DNA of 64,000 bases from Rhynchosporium graminicola (taxonomy: Eukaryota > Ascomycota > Leotiomycetes > Helotiales > Ploettnerulaceae): NCBI GenBank assembly GCA_900074885.1, contig FJUW01000080.1, positions 81,255 through 145,254 on the forward strand, in the 5' to 3' direction. The position numbers and the translations under genes were made by a program. The notes below the pieces were generated by a model. It made no database searches. It was not told the DNA's origin and saw nothing but the letters and a program-made list of their open reading frames with translations. Below are positions 45,891 through 57,787 of the stretch, one piece after another. How positions within the stretch are numbered: the stretch's first letter is position 1; the number at the start of each line of letters is the position of its first letter.

Positions 45891-48790
45891 TTTGAAAGTC
45901 CTTGATGAAAGTGGTGACTTCAAAGAAGCGAGCACGGGTTTCTGTATTGAGAAATTTGAGATGAGGAGCTGTTGTAGCCTGAGGGCCGGTGAGAAAATAG
46001 ATGACGCCGTCGTAGTAGGATTGATGACTACCTTGTCATAGAACAAATCACACTTATGTTCGGAAGCAGTTCACAATTCTGTTTAACAAAAGCTATTCAA
46101 TGAGTTTGCAAACAGGACGAGGTCCGAATGCTGCTTACAAGTCATGGAAGGCCCCACTTAGATCATTCTACACTAGTGAGAAAGAAGCTAGAGCAAGTTC
46201 TTTTTGCAATTATTATTATACTCTCGCTAATCATCAAAACAGTCTCTAAACCTGTAGCATATCTGTCCTGGCCCCCCACAAGACTTCTCAGGCTATCTAA
46301 GTGCCCACGAGTGACTGCTGTATGGTTGGCGCTGTCTATGTCCCCCTGCTTCCACTGGCACTTCTTTTGTGCATCTCTTGGCTTCGAGACGTGGCTTGTC
46401 CAGTAAGCTTGGCAGTGACTACGAGATCTGAGAAACGAGCAAGATTTGGCTTCTGGGGCCAAATTTGATCCATGGCTCATTATCAAGACCTTCAGTCTAA
46501 TAAGTAAATCTTGATTCGAGAGACTACGCATGACGCCCAAGAACGAAGCGAGCAACGAGAAATCATGTGCGCCTTGAATGAATTTGACGCTTACTGGTGT
46601 CTAGGGATGAGGCCAACTGAAGACTTTGTGATGCTTTGGCTGCCATCAGAATTGACCGGGTCAGGTAAGAATGTTTCACTTACAAATGCAAAGATGTTTG
46701 AATTCTAGAATTATTCTCCGGGCCTCCTTCTCTGTTCAAGGGCAGCATCTCGTCTCCGGGGCAGCTGTTGGAGTTCAAGTTGTATATTCCTTTGCTTAGC
46801 TCTAGCCCCGGATTTATATATTTGATTGATTTCTTGGGTAATATCATCGTAATGCAGATTCCTCGGTCTGACAAACGGATCCAATGCGTAGCGAGAGTTT
46901 GCCTTCGTCCTTACAGTCATAATCTCGTATATGATACCTGATGATTTGCCAGATTTGGGCATATAACCGAGTCATTGCTTTCTTCATTCTTTGTGTAGTA
47001 TATAAAATTGCCGCGAGCTCCACTCGCGGCAGAGAGTCTGCTAATTGACAAAGTCCCTTTGCTAACGTAGCAATAAGACTCTCTTAATTTTCAATCAGCT
47101 GCAAATGGCTTTGATCAGAATTCCCCACATCATCCATAGTTGCTGGTACATGCGATAAGTAAGAATTTGAAAGGACGACAGTGATGGAGAACGTCACCAC
47201 AGGAAGTCTCCTTCCCATCCAGAACAAGCCCGGAAGGATTCCAGAATGAAGGGAGTGACAACCTGTCTTGCGTGCTTCATCCTCTGGCAACGCCCGACCG
47301 TCTAGAGGAGCTGAAGCAGCTTCGACAGAAGAATGAGCGACTCAAACAGCACAAAAGCGTTGCAACCCCTCCAGCCGCTGACTCAGCCTCGCCATACAAG
47401 CAAGACACTCCGCTACATCGACAAGACTTGCTATTTAGACGACCCGCAATATGTGCCAGGAGGAAATGGCTAACAATGTTTGCGCGCGATCAATCCGATA
47501 CGCAGCATAGTGTACTTCCTCAACCAACACCCCGTGATAGCTTTTGCAATTGTGAAAACATACGTTACCATAGCGCCGGCTGATCAAAGCAAGATAGAAA
47601 CCAAGTATAAAACGAGTCGCTGAGCTTAGAGTTAGAACGTAGGTCCTCTCTTGACATACAGAGTGGACAAGGAAGGACTCCGGAAATAAACTTCATTTTA
47701 ATGAGCTATGGGTTTTACATTACACAGTATTACACACGATAAGAATTGAAACCAGACCGATCTTTGGAACTCCATATCATCCACTCGGGATAGGAGCCTT
47801 GACTTGTTGATCTACAATTGGTCTGAGATGGGAACGGGTTGTGACATGTTTTGATCCTGGCGAGTAGATTCGAATTGACAGCAGCCAGAAATTAGTCATG
47901 TATGCGCAAGAGGTTTAAAAACCGAGCTTCAGGTTTAAAAAGGTTGGGCGGGCATATCTGGTCTCTATGAGCAGGAACTGGATTGCCGACCAAACAATGC
48001 CCACTAGGCGGCAGCATATTCTCTGAGAATTTAAAGCTTCATTTGGTCTTTAAAAATAAGCTAGCATCTTGCCATACCATTTGCAGAGGTAGAGAGCAGT
48101 ATGTATTTTTGATTAGCCGAGCATGAGGCGAGAATTGCAATAAACAGAAGTGAAACCTACTGCCTACGCAGCAACACGCCAAATATTATTTCTATGTTTT
48201 GCAGTTGCGGCAAGGTGGCTCTGCGCGGTGACAATTTACTCGTTGCGTATCAGCTTCGGGTGTTTTTCACGATTCGCACTATACACTAATTCGCTTAAAC
48301 GTAAACAGAACACTCCTTATTGTGAGGTTTGAAGAGACGAGGTTGAAAGCTGCTTACAAGTCGACCGGGCTCATTTAAATAGCTTTAAAACTAAGCCTCA
48401 TAGAGCTAGAGCCTGTTCTACGTTATAGCTACCCCCTAATCACTAGGAACCAAAAGCAGCGCAGCTTACTGATTATTGCCTTGAATTGATCCAACAGTCT
48501 GTAGAAGGTAAAGATGTAAACGAACTATAATCAAAGCAATCCCTACCTTTCACTATTTCCAATTTCCAATTTCAAACTTGCAGGCCTTATTCCAACAGTA
48601 ACCCGCCTTAGGATGGTCAGATAAGGCAAGTTGGAATGATGTATAAAATGTATATGTATGTACTGCGCCGATAGGCTAAAGCGCCGTTGCTTTTATAAAG
48701 GTATCACGCTCTAAGCTTCTCAGAAGCCACCCTCCAATATCTACACCAATCACGCCCCGTCGCTAGAATATATACATGCCTCTTATCCAC
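45891..48790. other. Gene-poor stretch
   Basis: About 2.9 kb without a supportable gene. A minus-strand frame at 46711-46962 encodes a basic peptide with no motif. A perfect 8-bp GC-rich hairpin lies at 47010-47030. Other frames are short. No tRNA-like B box was noticed. Confidence 0.4.
47010..47030. other. GC-rich perfect hairpin
   Basis: GCCGCGAG and CTCGCGGC form an 8-bp stem with a 5-nt loop (CTCCA), in AT-moderate surroundings and preceded by TATAAAATT. Could be a transcript end structure, a transposon scar or chance. Confidence 0.6.
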
Positions 48791-50813
48791 TCATCCAACA
48801 ACAGCACCCAAACCTCTCTTGACAGCCAACCATGTCTCGAAAGAGATGAGTTTCATCTCTACCCTCGAGTACCCCAACCAAGCCCTCAGCAACCCAAACA
48901 AATTGCTAGGCCACAACAAACTGCCTCTCTCCCTCAACATTTCGACCTTCTCCTCAAATACAGTTCTCGAGCAATACCTTGCCAGAATCAAGAACGTCCT
49001 CACGGGTCCCTGTCTAGTCTGAAGATTCTCATCAAGACTTCTCGTCAAATCGTTCGTTTTCAGAATGAGCAGTATGATACGCGGGACCTGTCCAAGCATT
49101 TCGACTAGTTGTTGGAGCATTCCTTCACCTAGTGCGTCGTTGATGGATTTCTTCTCTTCTTCTGATCGGGCCATTGAGACATCTTTTGTGAGGACTCTGT
49201 AGTCACGGCCTGTGATAGCGGAGGCGAAGAGTGGAAATTGCTCGTCTGTTATACCGGCTACTTCTTTGCTGTATTTTCGCATGAGTGGCTCGTTGGCATC
49301 GATGACGGCGAGCCAGAGCTTGGCGTAGGAACGCCGCAGTGTGAGGGGGATGTCGCGGTAGAGACCGTGGTCGTAGAGAATGACATCGAAGTTGGCACCT
49401 CGACGGCTGGTGTTCTTGCGGATTGCGATGTTACCACCGTGGGGGTCACAGTGAAGAGGTGCGTTGTCGCCGAAAATCATTTCGTTGAAAATGCGCGCTA
49501 GGGCTGCGGAAACTTCGTCTCGATCGATGCCGTTGGCGTCTAGAAAGGCGAGGTCATCTGGTCGATGACCGGAGACGTTTTCCATGACTAGAATTCGCTT
49601 CTTGCCCCAAAGAACATCTGGAATCACCAAGGGCAATTCGGGTTTGTGGGAGAAATACTCTTTCGTTCGTAAGGCATTCTGTCCTTCCAGTTGAAAGTCC
49701 AGCTCTTGTGGTAAAGAGTACTCCATTTCAGAGGATAACCATTCAAGATCGTATTCCGGGAAGAATTTCTTTAGCGTTGAGAATGTGAATCTGGTGAGTG
49801 CAAGATCCAGATTTGCCCATTCAGCCAGTGCTGGATGTTGGACTTTTACCGCGACTTTCTGTCTGGTTTCCTTTACAGTTGCGAGATGAACTTGTGCTAA
49901 TGATGCGGCACCTATGGGTACGGGATCGAACTCTGAGAAGTAGTCCGAGAGCTTCTCGCCTGTGTCTCTTTCAAACATAGCTTCTATTGATTCGATTGAC
50001 GAAACGGGACATTTGTCTTGGAGAGGTATGAATGTGGTCGTCCCTGTCAAGACTTTAGCACGTAGTTCTTTTCCAGGTCTGAGGATCAGAAGATGGAATC
50101 CGATCCTAGATCCCAAGTCGTAACAAGGTATATGGTGGAACAGTACATACATTCGACAGGGAGTAAATAGTTCATTGCGCTCTGGTAAGCTGTTAGCCCC
50201 CATTCATACAGCTTCCGAGGAATAGAATAATGGAACCTACCAAGTGCTGTCCCAACTTAATGAATATACTCCCATTCTTCTCCAGGACCTTCAGCGTCCG
50301 ATCAGCACACCTCTGATGGCAAGCTTTGAGACTAGTATTTCTCTCGTCCTCGTTATCCGTTTTCTCATTCTGATTCAGCGTAACACGATAACTATTCCAC
50401 AACATCAGTCCAGAATTTCGACCCCTATACCATTATAACCGAACCGAACTGGTGGCAACTTACTCATTAATACAAACGGCCAGCGTACTCGCCACCCTCC
50501 CACTTCTCTCCACAGCACCATACGCATGTCCAACCTGATCCGCAAAACCCAGTGTCGTAAGACCTACACCTCCAAAGGCAACGACAGCCAGGACCTTCCC
50601 TTTCCTGCGTATTCTGCCATTGTTCGTATATGCCTTGTCGCTTCCTGTATTGGGGCTATGGCTCTTCTTTGCGTATCCCCTAAATTGGTTCCCAACCCTC
50701 GCGCTCTTGTTTTGTGACAGACATCTTCTGCATGTCCAAGCAGTCAAACCATTGGAGGTGCCACCAGCATCCGTCCATCGCGCGAGACTCGTGGCAACGT
50801 TGAAGCTCTTCAT
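48791..50813 (-). CDS. MCP2: Mitochondrial UbiB/ADCK-family kinase, MCP2/CQD2-like
   Basis: Exons 50464-50813, 50241-50391, 50151-50181 and 48791-50043 join in phase to give 594 residues; exon 3 is only 31 nt. The N-terminus is basic with hydroxylated residues, a probable mitochondrial presequence, followed by a short hydrophobic segment (VLAVVAFGGVGLTTLG). Family signatures: FIKLGQHL with SAMNYLLPVEW (KxGQ), PIGAASLAQVH (Ala-rich loop), VAVKVQHP (nucleotide-binding Lys), LHCDPHGGN and YDHGLYRD. Yeast Mcp2/Cqd2 is an inner-membrane protein affecting coenzyme Q distribution and lipid homeostasis. An AGGTAGGTA motif lies about 145 bp upstream. NDT1 and QCR7, also mitochondrial, are close by. 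Confidence 0.9.
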
Positions 50814-51357
50814 CGCGTTCTTCTCCTCCTAACAGTTCGTGCCGTATCGCGACGCCGCAGACGGTTCGAACCGTCCAAAACGAAAGGCCCTAGTTTAGAT
50901 TCGCGTCGTGCCTTTTCGTTCACTAGTGAGAATAATGTCCTATTCGCACTTCGCAGGTAGGTATGTAGTCCCGTAATATAATGAGTTGGTCGAGAGTTAT
51001 ATCGAGGAAGAAAACGTCGAGTGAGTTGTGCACAATACCAAAAAAAAAGTCGCCCAGTTTGCACACCTTGCATCTGCGCGCATCTGGGCTCGGCTCGGCT
51101 GATGATGTCGTCTGTTTGAGGGTTGACGAGCATGGATGCAGTAGCTGAAGATCCCTGCAATCGCATGACCTTACTATTCCGTAGATTGAAGCTGGAAGTT
51201 ATACTTCCCGCATTTATGACTACGATTAGCATTGCTCCCCGTTTCCTAATATTCAGACAGTACTCTGCCTTGCCTTACTACGAAAAAGTAAAGGAGAAAG
51301 AAAATGTGAGGTCGCACTTAGCTATTCCAACCAGCATACACTCGTAACAGCATCAAC
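50814..51357. other. Divergent promoter region
   Basis: 544 bp between the divergently transcribed kinase gene and the small membrane protein gene. Contains an AGGTAGGTA motif at 50955-50963. No other gene. Confidence 0.5.
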
Positions 51358-51766
51358 ATGCCAAACACCACTCCCAAAAAATGGAAAATAAACGGCAAAG
51401 TATGCTCTCCTTCCTATTACATTCCCTCCAACTCCTCCTTCCTAACTCCTCCCACAGTCCCTCACAGCCCCCCTCGCAGCATTCACCATGGCGACCCTCC
51501 TCTTCATCTACGCGCGCACCTCAATCCAAGCCGCGAAGCGCAACGCGCAGCGGACTAGGGAAGCAGATGGTGGGCAGATCAACTGGCACAATGAGACTTT
51601 GAGACGGCATGGGAAGTTGGATGTGCCGGGGGAGGGGAGTACGGTTGGAGAATTGGTTTCTCAGTTGAAGGGTGGGAAGGAGGGTTTAAGTGGAGGAGGG
51701 GACGTGGGAGAGAAAGGGGAGACAATGGAGGAGAAGATGGTTAGGGAGAGGAGGAGAGCAGGCTAA
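51358..51766 (+). CDS. Small single-pass membrane protein, unknown function
   Basis: Exons 51358-51399 and 51458-51766 join in phase to give 116 residues. The ATG (ATCAACATGCC) is followed by a basic segment (KKWKINGK), then a hydrophobic helix beginning LTAPLAAFTMATLLFIYA, and a charged C-terminus ending in ERRRAG. A short basic N-terminus and one helix fit a small mitochondrial inner-membrane or ER protein, but no name is justified. Divergent from the mitochondrial kinase gene. Confidence 0.65.
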
Positions 51767-52357
51767 TCGGAGTGAGTAGGATTTCGGCAGAGAAGAAAGA
51801 GACGTACAGCTGTTACAGTTTGGCGTGAGAGAGAGATCATGCATTGCCAGGCGTTTGGGAAGCACAGCCACCATGATACCGAGTATGAATCGTGCGTAAC
51901 CAAAACAAAGGCACTTCACTTGCTACACAGGCAATCGCAGCGAGCCATCTTCATAAACAGTATATTTCAAATACTTCGATGAGAAATGGCAAAACAGCGG
52001 CCAACTCATCTCAAAATTATAGCTACAACACCTTCCTTGGCCAGGTGAAGGTGATCAGGTATCATCCACAACAGGTATCCATTTGTATATTCCGAACCCC
52101 CAATTCAACCGCAAACGTCCATCCTGAAATGCGAATGACTCTTGACAAGAGAATGCATTTGCCCTCGCCATGTCTTCGGGGCTAAGCGAGCCCGAGACCA
52201 GAAAACGCCGACAACTCAAAGCTAGCGACCGATCAATTCCCGCTGCGAGCTGATAGGCTGATAGAGCAGTCAGCGAAGCAGCTTCCTGTAGAGATCTGTT
52301 GAGATCTTTCAGATCCTCACTCGTTCACAGTAATATCTCCTCGTGCTTCAGGCCTCT
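51767..52357. other. Convergent intergenic region
   Basis: Between the 3' ends of the small membrane protein and carrier genes; no coding signal. Confidence 0.5.
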
Positions 52358-53610
52358 TCACCATGATTTCGACTTCTGGATCCCTTCAGCTCTAGCATGG
52401 TTTAAGTTCTGCATAACAAATTCATATGTGAGCATAGTCGTTGTAGCTGCTGGTACCGCTCGCATCATGTTGGTTCCCATTCCAGCATAGAACGCTCGCC
52501 AGCCTTCCTCGCGTAATATCGTCTTGAACGTCATAACAAGACCTTCATATCTCCGACCTGCTGCCTTTGTAACTACCGCTGCTGGGCTATGGCCTTCCGA
52601 CGCTTCCAGCCCACCTCTAAAAGCTACATATTCGGATGTCGATGATGGCATGGTCCTTTGCTGAGTTTGTAATCTCGTCCGAATCACCTCGTGCGGATAT
52701 GTGGCGGAGCTGGCCATCACCTTGCTAAGCACACTGGCTGAAAATACGCCAATCCAGTGAGCACTGTCGCCAGCCTCTACCGACTTCCCCATTCCTTGGC
52801 CCGTAAATTTGGTCTTCAGATATTCGTATGCTGGGAATTGAACGGCAACATGGGTGAGGCCAAGGAGTGCAGGGGTAAGTCCTGAATAGAAGGAAAGAAA
52901 TCCTTCCGTTTTGTACATTTTCCTAGCCGCATCGAGAGTCGATCTGTAATGCCACGGCGGTCGGGCTTCGTTCGAAGTTGCTTTCCTACTGACCTGAGAC
53001 ATCAATCGAGTTTTGATAACCCAGATTGGGTTGGTGACCATTGTCGAAGAAGCTCCAGCTACAAGAGACGAGCAAAAGTTGACGCCGTATGTGTTTTCTA
53101 GCCGTTATTAGCATTCCGTATGGCAAAGCGAATATGGGGGCTCATACCAATATAATTGGCAAAGAATCCTTTAGACCTCCCGTACACCGTAAAATAAACA
53201 GCCCATGTCGGTAGATATCCCAGTATAATCGGCCCCAGTCCTCGATACATGCCCCGTAACCCCTCTTCTCTCCAGATAACCTTTCCTGTCCCTATCAGCC
53301 CAGAATATACAACGTGCGCTGGTCCTCCCCCAGTCGTCCTAGGCCTAAACCCTCCTTGTGCTTGTAACTTCGTCTTGATCACATCCAACGGACATGTCAC
53401 TATGCCTGAAGTAAATCCTCCTGCAGCCCCAGCCAGTGCTCTAAAACTATCGTCTGACCTCCCTCGGGCCCATCTCTCGTAGGTTGTGAGCCCATTCTCT
53501 ATCTGAGATCCCGGAGATGTCCTCGCAAATTCTTGCGCAGCCGGCGGCGGTGGAACAGAAGGAAAGTCCTCTGATGTGGAAGATGATGGCGTGCTACGTT
53601 CATGCGACAT
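52358..53610 (-). CDS. YIA6: Mitochondrial carrier, NAD+ transporter type (NDT1/YIA6-like)
   Basis: Exons 53148-53610 and 52358-53097 join in phase to give 400 residues from ATG 53608-53610. The three carrier repeats are marked by PLDVIKTKLQ (about residue 74), PIWVIKTRLM (about 178) and YPHEVIRTRLQ (about 289). The Trp in the second signature and YPHEVIRT in the third are typical of the yeast Yia6/Yea6 group, which imports NAD+ into the matrix; related pyrimidine-nucleotide and folate/FAD carriers are the alternatives. A 55-residue Ser/Pro-rich N-terminal extension precedes the first repeat. The frame continues upstream of the ATG only with non-ATG codons. Confidence 0.9.
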
Positions 53611-54566
53611 TTTATAATTCTTCTGGCGCGAAAAGGCGGACGAAACAGAAGCTTTGCAGGTGTTTGGCTCGCTAGCTAACACCAGCTGCTGCAAGAACAG
53701 ATGTAATCAGGCTTCCTGTCTGCTGAGGAAGCAAGTTGGTTGGAGCTGTATGGACTTGTCGTAAATTGTGGAATTCCTTTCCGTTCCTTCCTTTCGCCTG
53801 GAGGAATCTCGAATCTCGTGTCCCGGTGTGCGGGGAAAGATCCCACGCAGCACGCCAGTGACACTGCTATCGATTATCCAAGGCCATTGACGACTGACCT
53901 TGGGTATTTCGATGGTCTGGTGGGAGGAGAGTAAGGCGGGATTCGAGATTTGTTGCGATTTGCAAGCAGAAAGCGTGTTTTAGCGGTGCGGGCTCGTGTT
54001 GATATTCGAAGTGGATATGGGCAAGTAGGCTTTTGTCTAGCAGACAAGCAGATAAGCTTGCAGGTGGGTGAGATTTCGCTTATGAACGGTAACGGGAACC
54101 TGAACTTTTCGAGGGTGAGGAAAGTTTGACAGGTGATTTAGATGAGAACAAGTTGGAAGGGAAATGAAGCTATTCACGACATGCCGAAATTTGAAAGTCG
54201 GTATTTCAGCAGATCACTTGCATGTCTACTCTAGACTCGAAGGAATGCACTTCGTGTGCACGGCAAGCAAGTTGGAAGCTTGCTTTTGCTGTTAGAACCT
54301 GGAATAGTGGAACGGAACGGAGCTGCAGTCAAGAAAAAGTGGATCTTGGACTCGGATGAGAAGTGGGGGGACTCGGAGACCACTGAGTGCCAAGACCGGA
54401 CTTTCCTCGCCGATGCTTCAACCAATCAGATAGTATCGAATCAGATTACCTAAACATCTCGAAAATGTGAAGCTCTCATGAGGCTTCACCCGATTATATA
54501 CAGTCGACGACGACGACGACGACGACGACCTGCGATACCCGACTCGACATCCCTCACATCGACATC
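53611..54566. other. Divergent promoter region with CGA repeat
   Basis: About 950 bp between the carrier gene (-) and QCR7 (+). Short frames have no content. The QCR7-proximal part contains a TATATA run and a CGA trinucleotide repeat. Confidence 0.5.
54504..54530. repeat. CGA trinucleotide repeat in the QCR7 leader
   Basis: About eight CGA/GAC units end 37 bp before the QCR7 ATG. They lie in the promoter or 5' UTR. Confidence 0.9.
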
Positions 54567-55150
54567 ATGTCTCAACCCTCCCTAGCATCATACATTCTGA
54601 AGAAGCCATGGCTGAAGAAGATGATGATGCCGTTGTCCAATTGGTACTGCAACGCCGCAGGATACAGGAAGCTCGGCTTGAGGTACGAACAAATGCCCGC
54701 AAGATTCAATTGAGGGAATGGATCGTTGAAAATACAAAAGGAATACGTGCTGATTTATTGTTTCTGCAGAGCCGATGACTTGATCCCAGAGGAATCCGAG
54801 GCCGTTCTCCTAGCCCTCAAGCGTCTCCCGCAAAAGGAGGCCTACGACCGTGTATTCCGACTTCGAAGAGCTTTCCAGGTGGGTGAATGAGATACAAACG
54901 TGCAGACGCTACAGGATACAAGGTGTTGGACTAATCCGGTTGTTCGCAGGCATCGCTCGCTCATCAACTTCTTCCCGTTGCGCAACAGACCAAGCCCGAA
55001 GAGGTATGATATATTCTCTCCTTTGGATAGAGGCAGATACTTATACTTGTGCCCTAGGATATCGCATACCTATCACCAATTATCAAGGAGATCGAGGCGG
55101 AGGCACAGGAGCGCGCGGATTTGGAGACTCTGTCGATCAACAAGAAGTAG
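54567..55150 (+). CDS. QCR7: Cytochrome bc1 complex subunit 7 (14-kDa subunit)
   Basis: Exons 54567-54682, 54770-54878, 54950-55003 and 55058-55150 join in phase to give 123 residues, the normal length. The protein opens SQPSLASYILKKPWLKK and continues YCNAAGYRKLGLRADDLIPE, EAVLLALKRLPQKEAYDRVF, RLRRAFQASLAHQLLP and KPEEDIAYLSPIIKEIEAE, matching the UCR_14kD family along its whole length. The subunit sits on the matrix side of ubiquinol-cytochrome c reductase and is needed for its assembly. The basic N-terminus acts as its own targeting signal in the family. No exon is long enough to stand out as an ORF. Confidence 0.95.
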
Positions 55151-56285
55151 AGGGATTGGATACGGAGAACGGGGGGCGAATGTGTACAATGAATGGAATG
55201 GAATGGTTAGACGGAAGGAGAAGAAAGAGAGCGTCTGTATATCAGTGGTCATCAACTCAACAAGCATTATGAAATCGAAGAGCTGTGTCGTCCTTGCTTG
55301 TGACGGTGAACCAGCAAGGTCTCCTTAGGGCCACACGATCCTATACAGTCATATACATCTTAGTTTTTCGACGAATATTTAAGGGATGCGTGTAGGTGAC
55401 TCTGAATTAGACGTCATTAGATCTACATATCCACTACTCCAGAATTCCATAGCACACAAATAATGCTCATCACAGGAAAAGAAATCACGTCTACACATAC
55501 TCCAATATCAACAATAGACACTCGGACCCAGACACAGTCAAGCCAAACTGTTGAAACCCATCTCTTTATTCCACGTCCAACCCATGAACATGGTATCATC
55601 ATATTACCTCCCACTTCACGTTCGTCCCATCCGTATCCGTACAGAAAAGTTTCGCCTGATCTCGGCTCCAATAACTCATCCCAAGCAAGGCCATCTCACT
55701 CCCATCTCATCTCGCACCACGCCATACTCTCAGCAGGAAAGAAACCACAGCCACGACCCTCCCTCATCAAGTCAATCGAAAACGAGAAAAACGCAGCCAC
55801 AGGAAAGGCCAAAGAATTCAAATCATTCTATTACAATATACGTGTAACCGGGGATATCAACCCATCCCTTGGTGAACCCTGCTTGCAAGTCAAGTCTTCC
55901 TTCCGTTACATCTGGAAACCCCGACCTGATGATATCGATCAAAAACCCTTCATATAACACAGAAGTACTCCTTGCTCCCAGAGCAAGAAGACACAAGGAA
56001 AAGCAGGCAGACATTTCTCATAGTACCCTCCCAAAATTCGGTAACAAGAATCGAATCCAGTAGGGAGCTCCTGTTTTGAGATTCCGACGATTTCTCTCCT
56101 CCGGTTCTTGTTGGCTAGTCGCGATCCCAGTGCCAGGTCCAGATAGATTGGTCTTCCTTCTCTCTTCCCTTCACTTCTTGTCGTTTCTGACTCTGTTCCA
56201 TGTATGCATAAAATGTGATCGAGGATCTATTACGACCCAATCCGATTTTCTGTGCTTGTTACAAGAAAATGAACTAACTCCTTCA
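55151..56285. other. Convergent intergenic region
   Basis: About 1.1 kb between the 3' ends of QCR7 and the mannosyltransferase gene. A plus frame at 55463-55957 and a minus frame at 55823-56014 overlap and have no domain features, so neither is accepted. Confidence 0.4.
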
Positions 56286-57787
56286 TTACGCGTTTCCAGG
56301 CTTCTCGTCTGTATCTATATGCCATACCACGTAGTTGGGTAGACCGACCACTTCGTAGCCTGCTCTCTTCGCCATTTTTGCGAACCCTTCTGTTTCTGCT
56401 TGGTTCTCAAACGCGTAGGCTGGAAAATTAATGCCTGCGTGGTGTCATTAATGCATTTCTGGAGGAGATTATAAAGGTGGTAGGTAATACCTGATCTGTG
56501 AACATCTGCCTTTACAACGATATTGACACCTCCGATACCATCGAGCTGGATTTCTACATCCTTGTCCAAGCGCCAGTCTCCCATTTTTGCCATGTATGTA
56601 CGTCCTGTATCGAATTCCTTGTAACCTTGGAAATGTTAGGATAGAAAATTGCAAAGGTTTGAAAAATCCTACCTTCAACAATGATAGTATCCTTGGGAAG
56701 TGTTGATGCCAACTTGATAGCCTTATCCGAGTCTATCCAAGAGTTGTAATCGACTTCATCTCATCAGTAAATTTCCTTGCCCTGCCTTGAGCCTCAACTT
56801 ACATCTTCCCTCGATATCTTTTCCGTCCTTATAACGATGAAACCAGACATCTGCCAAAGTTAGCCGATTGCTTCTGCCGACTAGATGAGTTACGTACTCG
56901 GCACAATGATATCCTTATCGTGTGCCATGAAGTCTTCTAAAATCTTTTTCGGGCTGTCCACGATGTCCACGTCCCTCCAGTATACCCAAGAGTGCTCCGG
57001 CTTCAATGCAGCGCTGAGAAGATAATTCCGAGCTCTGGCCATATTCTTCCTGCGCGGGCCTTGAGCTAAGTATCCGTGTCGCTCCTCCACAGTTTGGGCA
57101 GTGATGATACCAAAGTCCTTTTCCACGATCAAAACATTGTTGAACGGCTTGGTCAGTGTGCCCTCGGTCTTCTGAATTCGTGCCAGTTCTGCGGCTAATA
57201 TTGCTAGAGTATCATCGCTGGAGTCGCCAACAAGGAATCCGAGATCAATTAAGTGATGGGGATATGTCAAGTCGGTCAGAAGGTCGAAGTATTTCTCAAG
57301 GTAGGGCGCGGCGTCTCGTAATGGAGTCAAGATCAAAACTCGTTCTCCGTTCGTTGCACCTCTGGGCGTCGACTTTATCGGGTTAAGGTCAACACGATTG
57401 ATGGTCGTGGAGTTTATCACCAGGGGTTCGTGGTGATTGAATATAACGGGTGTCTGTAAATGCGCGTTCCAATCGACAGCTTCATTAGCTGTCATCTGCA
57501 TTGGAGGTTTCGACGGTCCCCAGCAGTAGAATCTACGACGCTTGTGTCAGTAATCTTCTACTGGTTATACCTCCTGCAGCGATGCAGAACAGGAGCATTG
57601 ATAGGAGTTCTGACCTTTGCATTTCTGATGCTGATGTCCTGACTCCTCTCCATAATAATAGAATAATCCCTGCGAGCGCCACACATAACAAGAATCGCGT
57701 CCGCGTAAGAAATACCCATATAGCTCTCGTGGGAGGTAGTTGAGCCTTCGCAGATTTCCATGTTACGCCGCCTTTAGGGAGAAGCAT
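56286..57787 (-). CDS. VAN1: Mannan polymerase subunit, ANP1/MNN9/VAN1 family, VAN1-type
   Basis: Six exons (57615-57787, 56898-57532, 56803-56850, 56673-56753, 56491-56625, 56286-56434) join in phase to give 406 residues. A basic N-terminus and one membrane helix (FLLCVALAGIILLLW) make it a type II Golgi protein. The catalytic part shows VLILTPLRDAAPYLEKYF, LIDLGFLVGDSSDDTL, MARARNYLL, SWVYWRDVDIVDSP (acidic sugar-nucleotide site) and DKDIIVPNVW. It ends with LDGIGGVNIVVKADVHRSG, ETEGFAKMAKRAGYEVVGLP and YVVWHID. The C-terminal GLPNY and short tail resemble Van1 more than Mnn9 or Anp1. The complex extends the mannan backbone of N-glycans on wall proteins. Confidence 0.9.

Noticed and set aside
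46711..46962. 83-codon basic minus-strand ORF
   Set aside because: No motif, no good start context and isolated in a gene-poor stretch; left out as a gene.
47010..47030. Rho-independent terminator or small RNA hairpin
   Set aside because: The host is eukaryotic, there is no poly-T run after the stem and no neighbouring gene end; kept only as an unexplained hairpin.
48791..55150. A functional mitochondrial gene cluster (kinase, carrier, QCR7)
   Set aside because: Three mitochondrial genes in 6.5 kb with separate promoters and mixed strands is well within chance for fungal genomes; no shared element was seen apart from common motifs.
55463..55957. 164-codon plus-strand ORF in the QCR7-VAN1 gap
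   Set aside because: Composition is Ser/Thr/Pro/His-rich and featureless, it lies in a convergent 3' region, and there is no sign of splice or domain.
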